Assembly (NCBI RefSeq): GCF_027595985.1
Contig: NC_073305.1
Location: 110,846,035 to 110,910,034, forward strand
Source: Sorex araneus
Taxonomy: Eukaryota > Chordata > Mammalia > Eulipotyphla > Soricidae
Direction of reading: 5' to 3'
Length of the DNA: 64,000 nt
The position numbers were made by a program, and so were the translations under genes. Under the pieces are notes generated by a model. The model was not told the DNA's origin, did not search any database, and saw nothing but the letters and a program-made list of their open reading frames with translations. This document shows, in pieces, positions 44,986-57,007 of this stretch. The number at the start of each line of letters is the position of its first letter. Positions within the stretch are counted from its first letter, which is position 1.

Positions 44986-45458
44986 TCTTTGTATTAAAAA
45001 CATGGTAACAGTCCCTTACAATGCATAATATCCCACAAAATTGGTGGGATGTTGTACAGATGTGTTTATTTACAAGTAGGAAACTATTGGAGAAGCACTG
45101 GAAAATTGTAGAATCATCACAATAGGAGCGTCTGATGAGAGTCTGATGGGTTGAGGGTACTTGGTGATAAAGCTGGGTGGAGTTGTCTAAGTCGCACACA
45201 CAAGGCTACTCCACGCATACACTCCTGCTGTTAGAGACTACTAAGGCTTGCCACTGGACTTCTGGGCATTGCAAATAGACCTTGTAGCTTTTGAGGACCC
45301 CTTGCTTCCACTCATCAATTGCCAGTTTTATTTCATTTTTGGACATAACATTAGTTTGCACTACTACAAGTTTTTGGAGTACAATTTCATGCCTCATCAA
45401 ACTATATGCTATCATACTACAACCAGCAAGATACCAACATTTGCCACCACAGCTCATT
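44986..45458. other. unassigned sequence with two moderate antisense frames
   Basis: Two adjacent - strand frames of 113 and 83 codons (44858-45199, 45206-45457) overlap this stretch. Part of the first is SINE. I recognise no protein family; an old processed pseudogene or retrotransposon piece is possible. Confidence 0.3.
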
Positions 45459-45469
45459 TGATCTTCTCT

Positions 45470-45634
45470 ATTTTTTTTTTTGCTTTTTGGGTCACACCCA
45501 GGGTTACTCCTGGCTCTGTGCTCAGGAATTACTCCTGGCGGTGCTCAGGGGACCATATGGGTTGCTGGGAATCGAACCTGGGTCAGCCGCGTGCAAGGCA
45601 AGCGCCCTACCCACTGTGCTATCACTCTAGCCCC
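45470..45634 (-). mobile_element. tRNA-SINE with small internal deletion
   Basis: Inverted copy lacking the usual GGCGATGCACAG block (CACACCCAGGGTTACTCC). TGATCTTCTCT lies at 45459-45469 and 45635-45645. Confidence 0.93.
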
Positions 45635-45645
45635 TGATCTTCTCT

Positions 45646-46637
45646 TTCTTTCCATCCTCCCTCCCTTCTACTTTGATATCTGCAGCTCTTCAGTCAAGAT
45701 TTCATAGACCACACAATGACTGATGTAGCCTGAGTCAATCAACAAATTGCTTCCACACTCCCAGATCTGGTCCTACAACATATTTCTGCACTTGCAGACT
45801 TATATACTGGACTCAAGTCACAGTATGCTCCAGTGTGTCCCCACCTGCATGTTTCCCTTATCAAAGTCAGTCTACAAAATCTGGAAGAGGTGACTGTTTT
45901 TTCAAATGTGTAACACAAAGTTATAAAGAATCATGAAAAATTATGAAAACATAACAACATGGCTACCGAGGGAATGCAGTAAACTTCTAGGAAATGTCTC
46001 CAAAGAAAAGGAGACACAAAAATAGCCCAATAAAGAATTAAAAATAATTGCTCTTAATATGAAAGTTATGTCTCAATAAAACTGGGGTGGGGGCAAAGGA
46101 CTTAAAATATAAGACTTTGAAAGGACTCCTGCGAATATGGGAGAATTTGATGTTGGATTTGTGTGATATGAGTCATGATATCATGAGTCACGAGTCCCCA
46201 TTATCCTTTGGGATTTATGTGGGTTAGACTTCCAAATATGCTTGTAAATACAGACTCTAGTATTGCTCCAGCTCAACTTTAATTTCAGATGAAGAAGGCA
46301 AGGTTCAGGTTACAGCTATTTCATGTCAGCTAGGACTTTTCCATACTGAGTTTTGGACTTCCTCTATGACTTTCCCACACTTTGTTTTACTAGCATATAT
46401 GCCATGCCTGTGGTAGAGGGAAGTGATTCAAAGAGCATGCGAAGATAATGAACTACTTGGTGAGACAGTGATTCAAAACTCCCTATGTTAGACCAAGTCA
46501 AAAGTGTTAGTAGAGTTAATTATGAAAGTGCGCATATGAAAATGTCAAGTGGAGGGAAAAAGAAGACAAAAATTATACCTATATTATTATTTCATGTAAA
46601 AAATACAAATGCACGCATGCAGAAGGGGGTGATGATG
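45646..46637. other. no recognisable feature
   Basis: Mixed composition. No gene or named repeat was recognised. Confidence 0.45.
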
Positions 46638-46667
46638 TGTGTGGTGTTGTTTGTGGGCTCTCAAGGC

Positions 46668-46670
<3 letters not shown>

Positions 46671-46720
<50 letters not shown>
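46671..46720. repeat. (TC)25 microsatellite
   Basis: An uninterrupted TC array of 50 bases within the probable LTR. Confidence 0.98.
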
Positions 46721-46722
<2 letters not shown>

Positions 46723-46911
46723 CTACTCGAGTTTGGTGCTCTTGAGCCACTGTGTATGGACCGGATCAGGATGGCTCCTCCTTGTGCTCTGCTTCTGTGT
46801 GTGCCGCTGTGCTCTCTTCTGTCGGTCTCTCTATCTCTGACTCTGTCTCTGTAGTCTTTCCTCTGGTCTCTTCTGATCTCTCTTCTTCCAATCTCTCTCT
46901 GGAGCCCTCTC

Positions 46912-47137
46912 GCTTCTGTGTCTTCTCCCTTGCTTCTGTGTCTTCTCTCCACTTCTTTGTCTTCTTTCCGCTTCTGTGACTTCTCTCCTGCTTGTGTGTC
47001 TTCTTCCTCGCCTCTGTGTCTTCTCCCTTGCTTCTGTGTCTTCTCTCTCTGCTTCTGTGTCTTCTCCCTTCCATGTCTTCTCTCGTGTCTTCTGTCTTGC
47101 CTCTGTGTCTTCTCTGTGTCTTCTTCCTGCTTCTCCT
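46912..47137. repeat. 20-bp minisatellite (VNTR), about 11 units
   Basis: Unit GCTTCTGTGTCTTCTCCCTT with substitutions and shortened units toward the right. It is almost pure pyrimidine on the + strand. Confidence 0.9.
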
Positions 47138-48189
47138 ACAGTCTTAGTTTATATAGCAATCACATAGGGTGGTGACACAAAGGTGGGTTGAACACTAACA
47201 AATCAACAAAGAGGGGTAAGACACTCCTCCAGGATATTAACTAAATCTCATCTAAGGAGTTTACACCAGATTACTAGGAGATCCGCTCAAGGGTGGGATC
47301 CAAACAAGGGTGTGTCGCTTTCTTCCTTCCTCAGCTAGTAATTCACTTAAATAGTTGTAGTAAATCTACTTCAAAAATTTCCAGCAATGTCATTCTGTAT
47401 GAGCACAGTAAGAGATATAAACTTAAATTTTGGTTCTTCCTGAGGACATCTCACTATATTTTCTAGACTACAGTCCTAGGTCAGGTTATTCTTTCTAACC
47501 CCAGCAGGATCCTAGTCTTGTTAGTTTTGGATCATGACAGCATTTGTCTATGACCATGCTCTCAACTTATAGTTGAGTATTGTAGTGCTTTCGCCTGGCC
47601 AATTTTGATGCCAGGGTAACTCACAGCTTGCCCTGGGTTCATTCTGTCCCTTGTGGGGACCATGATTTTGGGGTACTAGGAACTAAGGGCAACTGAGTTG
47701 AGAAAGCAGATGCCCAAGAGTAAATATTTTTGGAGTCAATCAACACCCAAGTTACAAAGCATAATATTAACTGTCTTCCTGTGTCCATACAGAAAGGACA
47801 TTGCTTTAAGTAAACTAAGTTTCCTGCGGCAAGGCTGAAAGGACAAACCCAATGTTATCCTACAATTTCATTCTGTTCACACAAATTTGAGACATGCAAA
47901 AATGTGGTAATGAGCCAAGTGTCACCAGACAAGCTAAGACTTTGTTTTACAAATATTTGCACATTTGGTCCATCTCCCCCTTCTTTATTCCAGGACTGAA
48001 TGTTTGTACTCATCGCATAGGCCTACTATCCTCCAAACTCAGTCATTGTTGAGTCAATGACGCTTCATTCTACACCAGATCCCAAAGCAGAACCTGTTCC
48101 AACGAAGAGAATGAGAGTGAGAAAGGAAACTGGAATCGGGGAAAACTTGCTAAGAATTCTCTCTGCAAGTAGACGCCAAAATCATCCTT

Positions 48190-49060
48190 CTGAAAGCCTA
48201 AAACTAACGCGCGCCCCCTGGAGGAGGCATAGGATGCGCAGGGAGACCCAGAGGATGAGCGGGGCCACCCTGAGGATGTGGGGAGGTAAGCGAAGGGGAA
48301 ACCCAGAAGATGCGCAGAGGCACCCAGGGGTTGCGCTCGGAGCTATCCTGTCCTGCGAGGCGGGTGGGCATGCAAAGACCCTGAGGTTGGAGGCGTGCAA
48401 AGACCCTGAGGCTGGAGGCAGTGGTGTGCATGTGCTTTACGCGGGGTCCCCACCCCAATATCTTCTTGAGTCTTCTGAAGCCCGGAATGTGCTTGGCTGG
48501 GACTGAGCAGCTCAACAAAATCCTTCCTAACGCTTCATTCATGCGACTTGGGGCCGGGCTGCTGCGGACGCCCGGGTTCCTCCCCTAGGCCCCTCCACCC
48601 GCTTCTCCATCCTGCCCACCTCCTCCTCCCCCCAGCTCCGCCCCGCGTCTTCGCCCCCCGCCTGCTCCCTCTGGCCGCCGGCGCGCCACGCCGCTCTCGC
48701 TGCAGCGCTTCAGCCCCAGCGAAGCGCTCGGGGGTCTCCAGCTTCCAGCCCCTCAGCGGCGTCTCCAGGAAGCTCTGATAGTCGAGAGGTAAGGATGGAA
48801 CTCCCAGGTAGGCAGGTCGAACCCCCTGAAACGGGAGGACCCACCCGGGAAGAGAGTGTTTGCAGCGCTTTAGAGAGAGGGATGGGACTCAGAGCCGAGT
48901 CCGCAGGGAAACGCTCCTCCCGCAACACGAGGGTGTGCGCGCGGGCCTCGCCGGGTACAGAGACAGCATCACTGCAAAATGCTTGCACTGGGCTGCCAGT
49001 GGAGTTCTCTCCACTCACGGGGTTCCGGGGCGGGGTGGCGGGGGCACTTTAATGAGTATT
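48190..49060 (+). promoter_or_regulatory. PRSS35: CpG island and promoter of PRSS35
   Basis: The only long CpG-dense stretch in the window, richest at 48540-48730 (GCCGCCGGCGCGCCACGCCG) with many CCCGCCC/CCCCGCC words. No TATA box is obvious. It contains the 5'-UTR exon and its donor. Small internal repeats (CATGCAAAGACCCTGAGG twice at about 48369-48411) and open frames inside it are GC-rich artefacts. Confidence 0.8.
48600..48788 (+). other. PRSS35: PRSS35 exon 1 (5' UTR), start approximate
   Basis: The exon end is set by a consensus donor, GAGAG|GTAAGG, at 48788/48789. The transcription start is not determined; 48600 is a placeholder within the CpG peak. In other mammals PRSS35 has a noncoding first exon and a single coding exon, which agrees with this layout. 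Confidence 0.6.
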
Positions 49061-51290
49061 AGCAGATGCCGTTGAGAAGGTGTAAAGTACATTCCTGAAA
49101 AATTAGCGCTCCTTGGAAGCCTTTCTGACAATGCCTCCATGAAAGTTCTGTCTGTCTGTCTCTCTCTCCCTCAAGCCCCTTTTCCCCAACCCTCTCCGTT
49201 CTCATCAACTTGGCCCTATAGGTCACCCAAAGGGGTTATGAAGAACATTCTTTTAAATGAAGCAGAGAAGTTTCGGACTTGTTTTACAATAACATAGCAA
49301 AGGGTCGGGGAGGGCAAGGTGTTGGCACAAGATTTGCAAATCCTAATCATTGTTGAAGCTGAGTGATGGATTCATGGGGTGGGGCTCTGTGCTCTGCTCT
49401 CCCCCTCTTGCTTTTTCAGTTATCTTCTACAGCTATATAGTTTGGATATTTTATATAGTAAAAAGAATGTATAAACATTCTCTTCAGATTTTTGATACCT
49501 TTCTACACTTTTTTTTTTAAAGCTGCATCAGATCCAGGTAGGTTTTTCCTTTAATGAATACTTTTGACTTCTGAAATTCTTCTTTTATCCCAAATACAAT
49601 GTCTCTACAGAGGATAATGAAAGTCATATTTTGCTGCTTGGAGAATTATGCTTAGAATCTGGTTTGTAATTTAGAAGAGAGAATGTTAAAATTCTAGCCA
49701 AATAAGACATTTAGGCTATAAAGTAGTGGCCAAGCATCATATGGCATTTTATTTTTATTAGGAAATATTAGAAGAGTTCCCTTAGTGTAAGAAGATGTTG
49801 GAGTGGATAGTCTTCTTTTCTTCTAGACTTTTCGGAAACCTGTAGACTTTTAAGAAACTTAAAAAAAAAGTTTTTTAAAAAGTGAGATTGTCCTAGCTTA
49901 GCATTTAGCACATAGTATGCGCTTGCTATATGCTAAAATAAATAATCCTAATGTAGGTCAATTTCCCTTATTGAGCAAATTGTCTCTTTTTCTTTGTCCC
50001 ATGCTCAAATATTCAAGGCAGACAGGAGCAGCCTTAAGCTTACTTAGCCTTAAGCTGATTGTCTTAATCTTGCAGACAAGAATCCCAAGATTGACTTTGC
50101 TGCTTCTTAACCTCTCTCGAATGAGTAGTACAGTTGTGATTTTATAACTTGGCTTAACTTAAACACTTTTAAAGTGCCAAGTGTGCTAAATTGATGTCTG
50201 AATAGTTACAACCATTTTGATGATCAGATGCTTTAAGGCCTAAAAATGCAAAAGTAGTGAATCTATAGAAATAGTTTGCTTTTAAAGGCCAATGTGCAAG
50301 ACAGAAATAAAAAGTAAGTTGGGAGTCACTTGCTGTGCATCCCCCATGTCAGAAAGTGTAAGAGAGCAGCTAAGGGTTCCCCTGGAGCCTTCTTTGTGCC
50401 AGTCACCCCAAATTAGATTTGTACAGTATATCCATTGCCTACTTGAAATGTACATGTCCTGGAAAAACAGCTGAAAAGCAAAAAGGATTTTTATTTTTTT
50501 TATTGTGATGAGAAACAGAAGTAGTAGGTTACTGTAAATTAATCAACTGTGTAACTTTATCATTTTCTTCTCCCTCAGGGACTGCCAAATTTTTAAAGCA
50601 GACGCGACTTCGTCTCCATTTCTGAAATTGTACTTAAAAACAGTGCTATGATATTTTGAAGAGAAATTGGCACATTGTCAATGAATGTTCTTGCCATCTA
50701 TTTTCAGCACAGAATCAGCGGGGAGCTTTAGTCTTTAGGAGTGGGTTCTAAAAAATTTGATAAACATGTGAAGTATTTGGCAGGTTGCAGATTTTCCTTC
50801 GCATTGAAATGAATCGCAGCACATTGTGAGGACTATTTAGCTGTGCTGTAGGTCAGAGTGGGAGTGTTCTGGCACTGCCACGCTGTTTGGAAGGAATATC
50901 ACCTGCCAGGGAATTGTCTGGCTGTGGACAGCATTATCAGCCCTCAGTTCATCAGAATGGGGTCTGCGGCCCGGAGAGGTGGGTTTTCCAAATGTGATGG
51001 ATTCCATATGTGACAGCCACTTAGTAGAGCATTGGCCAGTTATATTTATCCCCTCTGCTGAATCCCACATGTGGGGAAAAAAGAAAAAGAAAACCCCAGA
51101 CACTCCAACCCCTTTAAATGCTGGACCCTTTGCCATCTGGGCTGCTTTGCCATCTACTGGTAGCAATAGCAATCGCAGGAAAGGCCCAAAGTGGACCACA
51201 AGAAATATGCAAACTGTTGTGTTGATGAGTAAATTGCTATTGTTTTGTGTGTGTGTGTGTGGGGGGGGGCATCATCTAGAACTTTAGTGC
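49061..51290. other. repeat-poor stretch of intron 1
   Basis: About 2.2 kb with no recognised transposon, unlike most of the window. It holds a (GT)n/G10 run at 51247-51269. A possible alternative acceptor (TTCTTCTCCCTCAG at 50566-50579) is seen but has no matching donor nearby. It may contain regulatory elements; no specific element is claimed. Confidence 0.4.
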
Positions 51291-51304
51291 TGAAGGAGAT
51301 TTTA

Positions 51305-51490
51305 TTTTTTTATTTTTTTTTTTTTGCTTTTTGGGTCACACCCGGCGATACACAGGGGTTATTTCTGGCTCATGCACTCAGGAATTACCCCTGGCGGTGC
51401 TCAGGGGACCATATGGGATGCTGGGAATCGAACCCGGGTCTGCCGCGTGCAAGGCAAATGCCCTACCCGCTGTGCTATCACTCCAGCTCC
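51305..51490 (-). mobile_element. tRNA-SINE, young, perfect 14-bp target duplication
   Basis: Inverted near-consensus copy. TGAAGGAGATTTTA lies at 51291-51304 and 51491-51504. Confidence 0.97.
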
Positions 51491-51504
51491 TGAAGGAGAT
51501 TTTA

Positions 51505-51924
51505 GACATTTTCTAGTCCAATTCAGTAGTTAGGAAGGACTCTCACAGAAACTCACAGATTCTTAAGGCAGGGAAATGGCTTTGAAATGATGCACAACAC
51601 AGCACTCAGTATGCATCTGTCCCGTTCTTGTTTTCCCTAGTAATATCGAACCACATCACTATAAAGTTTTATCATGATCTTCTGCTTTTAGCTTTTGTAT
51701 TGTTGTGTCTGTGTAATTTTCCTTAAAGTATGAAGTTTCATTGAAATTTCTAAACCAAACATTTGTTTCTACTTTATACCATTCCTTTCTATGTCTTTCT
51801 TTATAAACACTTAGGAAAAGTCAATTTAAAAAATTTAAACTTTCGCCTTTTTAAGTGTATTGCTTTTTATTAATGACTGTAGAAAATGACCCAAAACACA
51901 GTGACTTAAAGCTACATTACTAAG
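51505..51924. other. no recognisable feature
   Basis: Intronic, AT-rich. Nothing was recognised. Confidence 0.5.
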
Positions 51925-52075
51925 TTGGAGAGATAGGACAGTGGATAGGGCCTTGTGGATTTAATCCTTGACACCACATATGGTCCTTTGAGCACTGCCA
52001 ATAATGATCCCTGAGCACAGAGCCAAGAGTAATCCCTGAGCACTGCCATATATGGCCCAAAATCAAAAGAAACAA
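51925..52075 (+). mobile_element. diverged SINE
   Basis: GGAGAGATAGGACAGTGGATAG, CACATATGGTCCTTTGAGCAC, AGAGCCAAGAGTAATCCCTG. Confidence 0.8.
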
Positions 52076-52144
52076 ACCACCCACACATACTATATCTCTA
52101 AAGGTCTTAAATGGGTCAGTGGTTTCATTCCTTCTGGAAGTGTT

Positions 52145-52320
52145 TTGTTTTTTTTTAATGGGGCAGGTGGTCATACCCAACAATGCCATGGACTATGTTC
52201 AACTCTATGCTCAGGGGATCTGAGGTGATTCCCAGTGGTGCTCATTGGCCATGTAGTCCAGAAGTTGGCCACATGCAAGGTAAGCATCTTAAACTCCCCT
52301 GCTATCCTCTTTGGTTCCCT
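52145..52320 (-). mobile_element. diverged SINE
   Basis: CATACCCAACAATGCC, CTCTATGCTCAGGGGATC, CCACATGCAAGGTAAGCATC. Confidence 0.72.
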
Positions 52321-53046
52321 TCTTGAAGTTTGCCTTTCTACTTCCTTGCCTTTTTGTTCCTAGAGGCCACTTAATATGTCTTTGTTGTTACTTGCTTTTC
52401 TCAGATTTCAACCTTTATCTTCATACCACTCGACCCTGCCTCTTCCTTATAAGGCTTCCTTTGATTACATTGCAGTGACCTGTGTAATTCAAGCTAATCT
52501 CATCCTTCAATCTTTTAGCTCAATTGTGATTCACTTTTTTAATGTAAAGAACAGATTCAGAGGTTTGGGGATTAGGATCCATTATTAGGCATATCACAAT
52601 GAAGTACATGAAAGTTAAAAATGTATATGAAATTTCTCATAAGTTGATACTTAGGGTTTAGACTCCTGTTGTTTGATAATAATGATTAATGAGTGCTGGT
52701 TATTGCGTGCTAATTGTGACCTGTGCATTGTGCTTATATATAATACTAGTTTCTCACAAAAGCAATATAAAATATTATCCAAGTATAAAAATGTGCAAAA
52801 TAATGTTTGAAAAGCTACAATAACCTTCACAAAGTCCCAGAGCCCAAATGTCACAAGTGTAATTAAGTTGATTTGGCTTCAATGCCCTGTGACTCCGTAA
52901 TCAAGGAAAACACCCTAGTTCTTAACACTTCTTCTTTGTCACATTATTAACTCTGTTATTTTCTGTGTTAAACTTTGTTAAACACTTGTTATTTTCAAAG
53001 TTAAAATACCTGTCCTCTGCTGCATATGCTTCCAACTGTTCTCAAA
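52321..53046. other. no recognisable feature
   Basis: Intronic. No repeat or gene was recognised. Confidence 0.45.
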
Positions 53047-53049
53047 GCA

Positions 53050-53302
53050 CATCACTGTCACTGTCACTGTCATCCCATTGCTCATCGATTTGCTCTAGTG
53101 GGCACCAGTAACATCTCCATCGTGAGACATCTTGTTACTGTTTTTGGCATATCGAATATGCCACGGGGAGCTTGCCAGGCTCTGCTGTGCGGGTGAGAGA
53201 TTCTCGGTAGCTTGCCAGGCTCTCCGAGAGGAATTGACCTCTGGTCAACCGTGTGCAAGGTGAACGCCCTACCTGCTGCTGCTGCGCTATAGCTCCCGTC
53301 CT
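53050..53302 (-). mobile_element. RTE-tailed SINE, complete
   Basis: TCACTGTCACTG units, RTE tail (GGGCACCAGTAACATCTCC), middle (GGGGAGCTTGCCAGGCTCTGC) and head with an expanded CTG run (CTGCTGCTGCTGCGC). Confidence 0.93.
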
Positions 53303-53557
53303 GGTTCTTTAATGCTCATTCTCTACCTCTTTTCTATAAGTATCATACCTGGGCCATGATACCTACCTGTTGTGTGCTAATCTTGATGGAGCAGGTGGAG
53401 GATGAAAGTAGGAAAGATGGTGTGCACATGTATCATGTCTGTGAATGTGTGTGTACGTAGACAGTTATTGGAGGGCTAATGGTCATAATTATGGCTATCT
53501 AAAGAAAAGGCAAGCTGTAACATTTACAAAAGGGCATGCTGTAAACATTGTTGTCTT

Positions 53558-53815
53558 TGGAAGCTGGAGAGATAGTGCAGGGGTTTGGTGCTCACCTCGC
53601 ATATGGCCAACCCCGTATGGATTTCCAGCCCCCTATGGTCCTCTGAACATTGCCAGAGGTAAGCCTGGAGTCCCCTGAGCTCTGTCAGAGTGGCCCAGGT
53701 AATCTCTGACACATTCTCAGGCCCTTGTTGGCTAAGGGTCACCGAGAGGGTGGCCTGGGTCTCCTGAATATGCTTCAGGAACCCCCCACCCCACCATACT
53801 CCACAAAAAAATTGT
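53558..53815 (+). mobile_element. diverged SINE with extended 3' part
   Basis: GCTGGAGAGATAGTGCAGGG, CATATGGCCAACCCC, CCCTATGGTCCTCTGAACATT. Confidence 0.65.
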
Positions 53816-54084
53816 GTGTCCTAGGATGAAGGTGCAAGAATGTGTTGACTGTGAGATCATTGATCTGACTGAGAAGTCCCTGAACAACTCCAATACCCCT
53901 GAAAATGTTTGAAAGGGTAATGTAAACACGTGTGTAGTAGCACACCAGGTACGTAGATGTGAAAAACTCCTAAAACTCCTTACTGTACACTACATATAGG
54001 GATGAATGTTTCACCCTACAAAGGAAAGCAGTTCAAGCACATCTTGGTGGTAGGTCTGCATCCTCATTTTCATATATGAGAAAG
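53816..54084. other. no recognisable feature
   Basis: Intronic. Nothing was recognised. Confidence 0.4.
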
Positions 54085-54200
54085 AGAATTTATTTATTTA
54101 TTTTTTAAAAGTTGGGGCCACATCCAGCTGTGCTCAGGGTTTACTCCTTGCTCTGCATCAGGGATCACTCCTGATGGGACGGGGGACCATATGGGCCTCC
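54085..54200 (-). mobile_element. SINE 3' fragment
   Basis: TTTATTTATTTATTTTT tail, GGGGCCACATCCAGCTGTGC, GGATCACTCCTGATGG, GGGGACCATATGGG. Confidence 0.75.
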
Positions 54201-54705
54201 AGGGATCCAATGGAAGACAAAGGGGGCAATGAAGGAGGATGTGGGACATTTACACTTTCAAAATACTATAGCTGTTCCACCAATAGAACAAGTTACTGCT
54301 TTTTTGCTGATGAGCATATGGAGATATATCTACTGATCCATGGACTAATTGGATTATCAAAAGAGTTTTAAATATTACACTGAGATTTTACCATGAATTA
54401 AACTTTGAATTCCCCCCTCCCCGCCACAAATGTTGTAAAACTTTTTATTTTCATTTTAAAATTACAAGTCAAAGTGGACAAACTGAATTCATGTCCTCTT
54501 ATTATCGTGATTAAGGTCACATTACGCTGCTCTGCCCATTCCATATCCAAAGATAGATGCAGATGTGATTTCATTCCTGCAATGCACTCTATCAGAGCCC
54601 ACTCAAAGAGCAACACCCAGTGGTGCTATGCAAACTGAAGTGACTGCATGATCTGTAGCATCAGATGTTTATAAAATCCTCCTGAACTTGGATCTTCCCA
54701 GTCTT
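54201..54705. other. no recognisable feature
   Basis: Intronic. Nothing was recognised. Confidence 0.4.
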
Positions 54706-54796
54706 TTCCTTCCTTCCTTCCTTCCTTCCTTCCTTCCTTCCTTCCTTCCTTCCTTCCTTCCTTCCTTCCTTCCTTCCTTCCTTCCTTCCTTCCCTC
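54706..54796. repeat. (TTCC)22 microsatellite
   Basis: An almost perfect TTCC array of about 90 bases. It abuts the poly(A) end of an inverted SINE, a usual origin of such arrays, and is likely to vary in length between individuals. Confidence 0.98.
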
Positions 54797-54799
54797 CTT

Positions 54800-54878
54800 G
54801 TTTTGAGTGGGAGGGAGAATCACACCTAGTGGTACTTAGGGTTACTCCTGGCTCAGTGCTCAGGGAAAGTCAAGAATG
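54800..54878 (-). mobile_element. SINE 3' fragment
   Basis: AATCACACCTAGTGGTACTTAG, GGTTACTCCTGGCTCAGTGC. Confidence 0.75.
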
Positions 54879-55624
54879 ATGAAGTATGCATAGCTTAGAA
54901 ACTTGTATCCCACAAACCCCATGGGACAGTTATCAAGTTGTACCTAAAGTCTACTTGATCTTCATGGCACAGGACCAGTTTCCTAGCACCAGAGTTCTCA
55001 GGAGAGCTGTGGCTTTAGGCTCGAGTGAGGAATTGCTCTTTGCAGGAAAAGGCAAGCCAATTCTTTCCTCCACCCAGGTTCCCATGTTTCTCCTCTATCC
55101 TCATAGAAAAAAAATTCAGTAAGAGGTGAATAGCGAATAGTTTTCTTTGGAAAAAAGAGGGGGGAGAGAACGTGAGCGAAGCACATTCAGAGAGAATGTG
55201 GGCTTCTCTGGATGGAAGAGAGCAAGAGTGTAATGCCAAGTTGAGAAACTGAGATGTGGTGACCTCCCAAATGGGGAATGTGCTCCATTTGCTCATGCAA
55301 AGTTAGTTTTATAGTTTTTTCTTCCCAAATTGCTCCCACTTGGAGTCTCTTGCCATGGTGTTATCAAGGGGAAGAGCTTGGAACTTTCAGTGGTCTTTTT
55401 TTCATATTCTTCTCACAGCCTTTTATTCCAGCAGGCGTTTCTCTTTTTGGGTGTTCAGATTTCTGGGATGATGCTGGCAGCCTTTATTTCTGCATCTCAG
55501 AGGGTTTCCAGCCTTCATGCTTTTAGGCCGTGCCTAAGTAACTTTTTAAATCCACATGGCCAGGACTCTACTGTCTACCTGCCCACCTTCAACTTTATTA
55601 ACAAATGAGTAACTTTCTCTTGAG
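54879..55624. other. no recognisable feature
   Basis: Intronic. Nothing was recognised. Confidence 0.4.
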
Positions 55625-55930
55625 TAGTTGATCTTCGAGTCCAGAGAGAGGTGGCCACCAAGATACAAGGTCCCAGCAGGTCCAGTTGCTGTGAGCAGGA
55701 GGAGTTTTCTTCATCTCCACAGCAGCCCTTTTGCCCTGTTCAGAGCTTTTGACTGATTGGACTAAGTCCAACAACATTATGGAGGGTGATTTGATTTATT
55801 CTATCTGCCCATTCAAAATTAATCTCATCCCCTAACAACCTGACAAGCACCCAGAATAATGTTTAATCAAGAATCTGTATTCCTCCATGGCCCACTAGTC
55901 AAACTGACATATAAAATTGACCTTTACATG
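55625..55930 (+). mobile_element. ancient eutherian interspersed repeat, 3' part
   Basis: GACTGATTGGACTAAGTCCA, CATTATGGAGGGTGATTTG, AATTAATCTCATCCCC, AGAATAATGTTTAATCAAG, GACATATAAAATTGACC. Same family as the host repeat at 30365-34150. Confidence 0.65.
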
Positions 55931-57007
55931 GGACTTAAAAAGTTTGCCCACCAAATTGTGGCATGTGACACATTTTATTTGATAAAGAGTTGGGGGACTA
56001 TTTTGAGAATCAGATTTCAGTTCAATGTATTTTACAGTAAAAATATTATCTTACCATTTATCCCTTAATATTTGTACTCCAGCTTTTCTAATTCCATGCT
56101 AAAAACAGTTGCAAGACTGGAGGAAAATGAACTTCTAGCTACAGAAACAATACTACAACACAGACATAATCTATTTAGCCTGATACTTGCCCATCATTCA
56201 TTACTCTACAGATTATTAGCGCCAAGAGTTAAAATGTACCATATATGTATTTTTGATATCAATATTAGGATTTATGTCTTTTATGTCACCATGTATAAGT
56301 ATACAGTGGAAAACTGTTGGTAGAAAGGGCTGAATAAGAAAATACATTGATTTTTTTGTTCTTTCCCTCCTTGACCCTTTATTATTTTTTAATTATTACT
56401 TTATCATAAAAAGTCTTTATTACTAAAGATCTTTATTATTAAAAGCTTTCCTAACTTTTCCTAAGAAGAAAGTAGGTGAAATTTATGTATGTATGTAGAA
56501 ATATATATTTCAGATCATCTGTTATTTGTTGATTATCTCAGAGGAAGCAGGTCACTCTCTGGCTTTAGCTTTTGTAAGACAAAGATTTTTCATCTTGGGA
56601 ATTTCCCAAATGAACATATGAGAATTTCAAGGTCTCAGTAAAGTTAATGAGTTGCTAGCCTATATTTATTGGAAAGCCACACAGAAAATAGCTAAAGAAA
56701 ATGAGAAGTGGCTTAACAAAGTTATTGCTATTAGAAAACAAAATACACATATTCAGAGCCCTAATATTAAGAGATATTAATATTAGACTACAGCAGCACT
56801 CCATCTAGCAATTAAGAGGTCCTATGAGGACTAAGAAAGAGGGTGGCTATTAGCAACAGAAGTGATTACTTTCAATCATAACATGAGACTAACACCCCAA
56901 CACCCAAGGACAGTAGAGACAAGGACCAGAAAGATTGCTCCACAATTGGAAGCCTGCCTTATGAGCTGGGAGAGAAGGCAGCTGGGATTAAGAAGGGATT
57001 ATCACTA
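55931..57007. other. no recognisable feature
   Basis: Intronic, AT-rich. Nothing was recognised. Confidence 0.45.

Larger units (their letters stand above)
46638..47972 (-). mobile_element. endogenous retrovirus LTR (probable), antisense to PRSS35
   Basis: On the - strand a polypurine tract, AATAAAGAAGGGGGAGA (47973-47989), is followed by TG, as at the start of an LTR. About 815 bases further there is a TATA box (TATATAAAC, plus-strand 47147-47155), followed by a GA-rich transcribed region containing a 20-bp VNTR and (GA)25. The structure fits U3-R-U5 of a class II (IAP-like) element. The U5 border near 46638 is a guess, no primer-binding site is evident, and no viral gene was recognised. 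It ends a few hundred bases upstream of the PRSS35 promoter. Confidence 0.55.

Noticed and set aside
44858-45457. A possible processed pseudogene on the - strand
   Set aside because: Two adjacent frames without a recognisable family; one is partly SINE. Not enough to call a gene.
46485-46952. Frames rich in Leu-Ser or Arg-Glu repeats
   Set aside because: They arise from the (TC)25 array and the 20-bp minisatellite, not from a gene.
48057-48506. 149-codon frame in the CpG island
   Set aside because: GC-rich DNA is poor in stop codons. No recognisable family, no splice or start support, and it overlaps the promoter and small tandem repeats.
50566-50640. An alternative 5'-UTR exon of PRSS35 after the TTCTTCTCCCTCAG acceptor
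   Set aside because: No plausible donor was found nearby, and acceptor-like sequences are common in introns.
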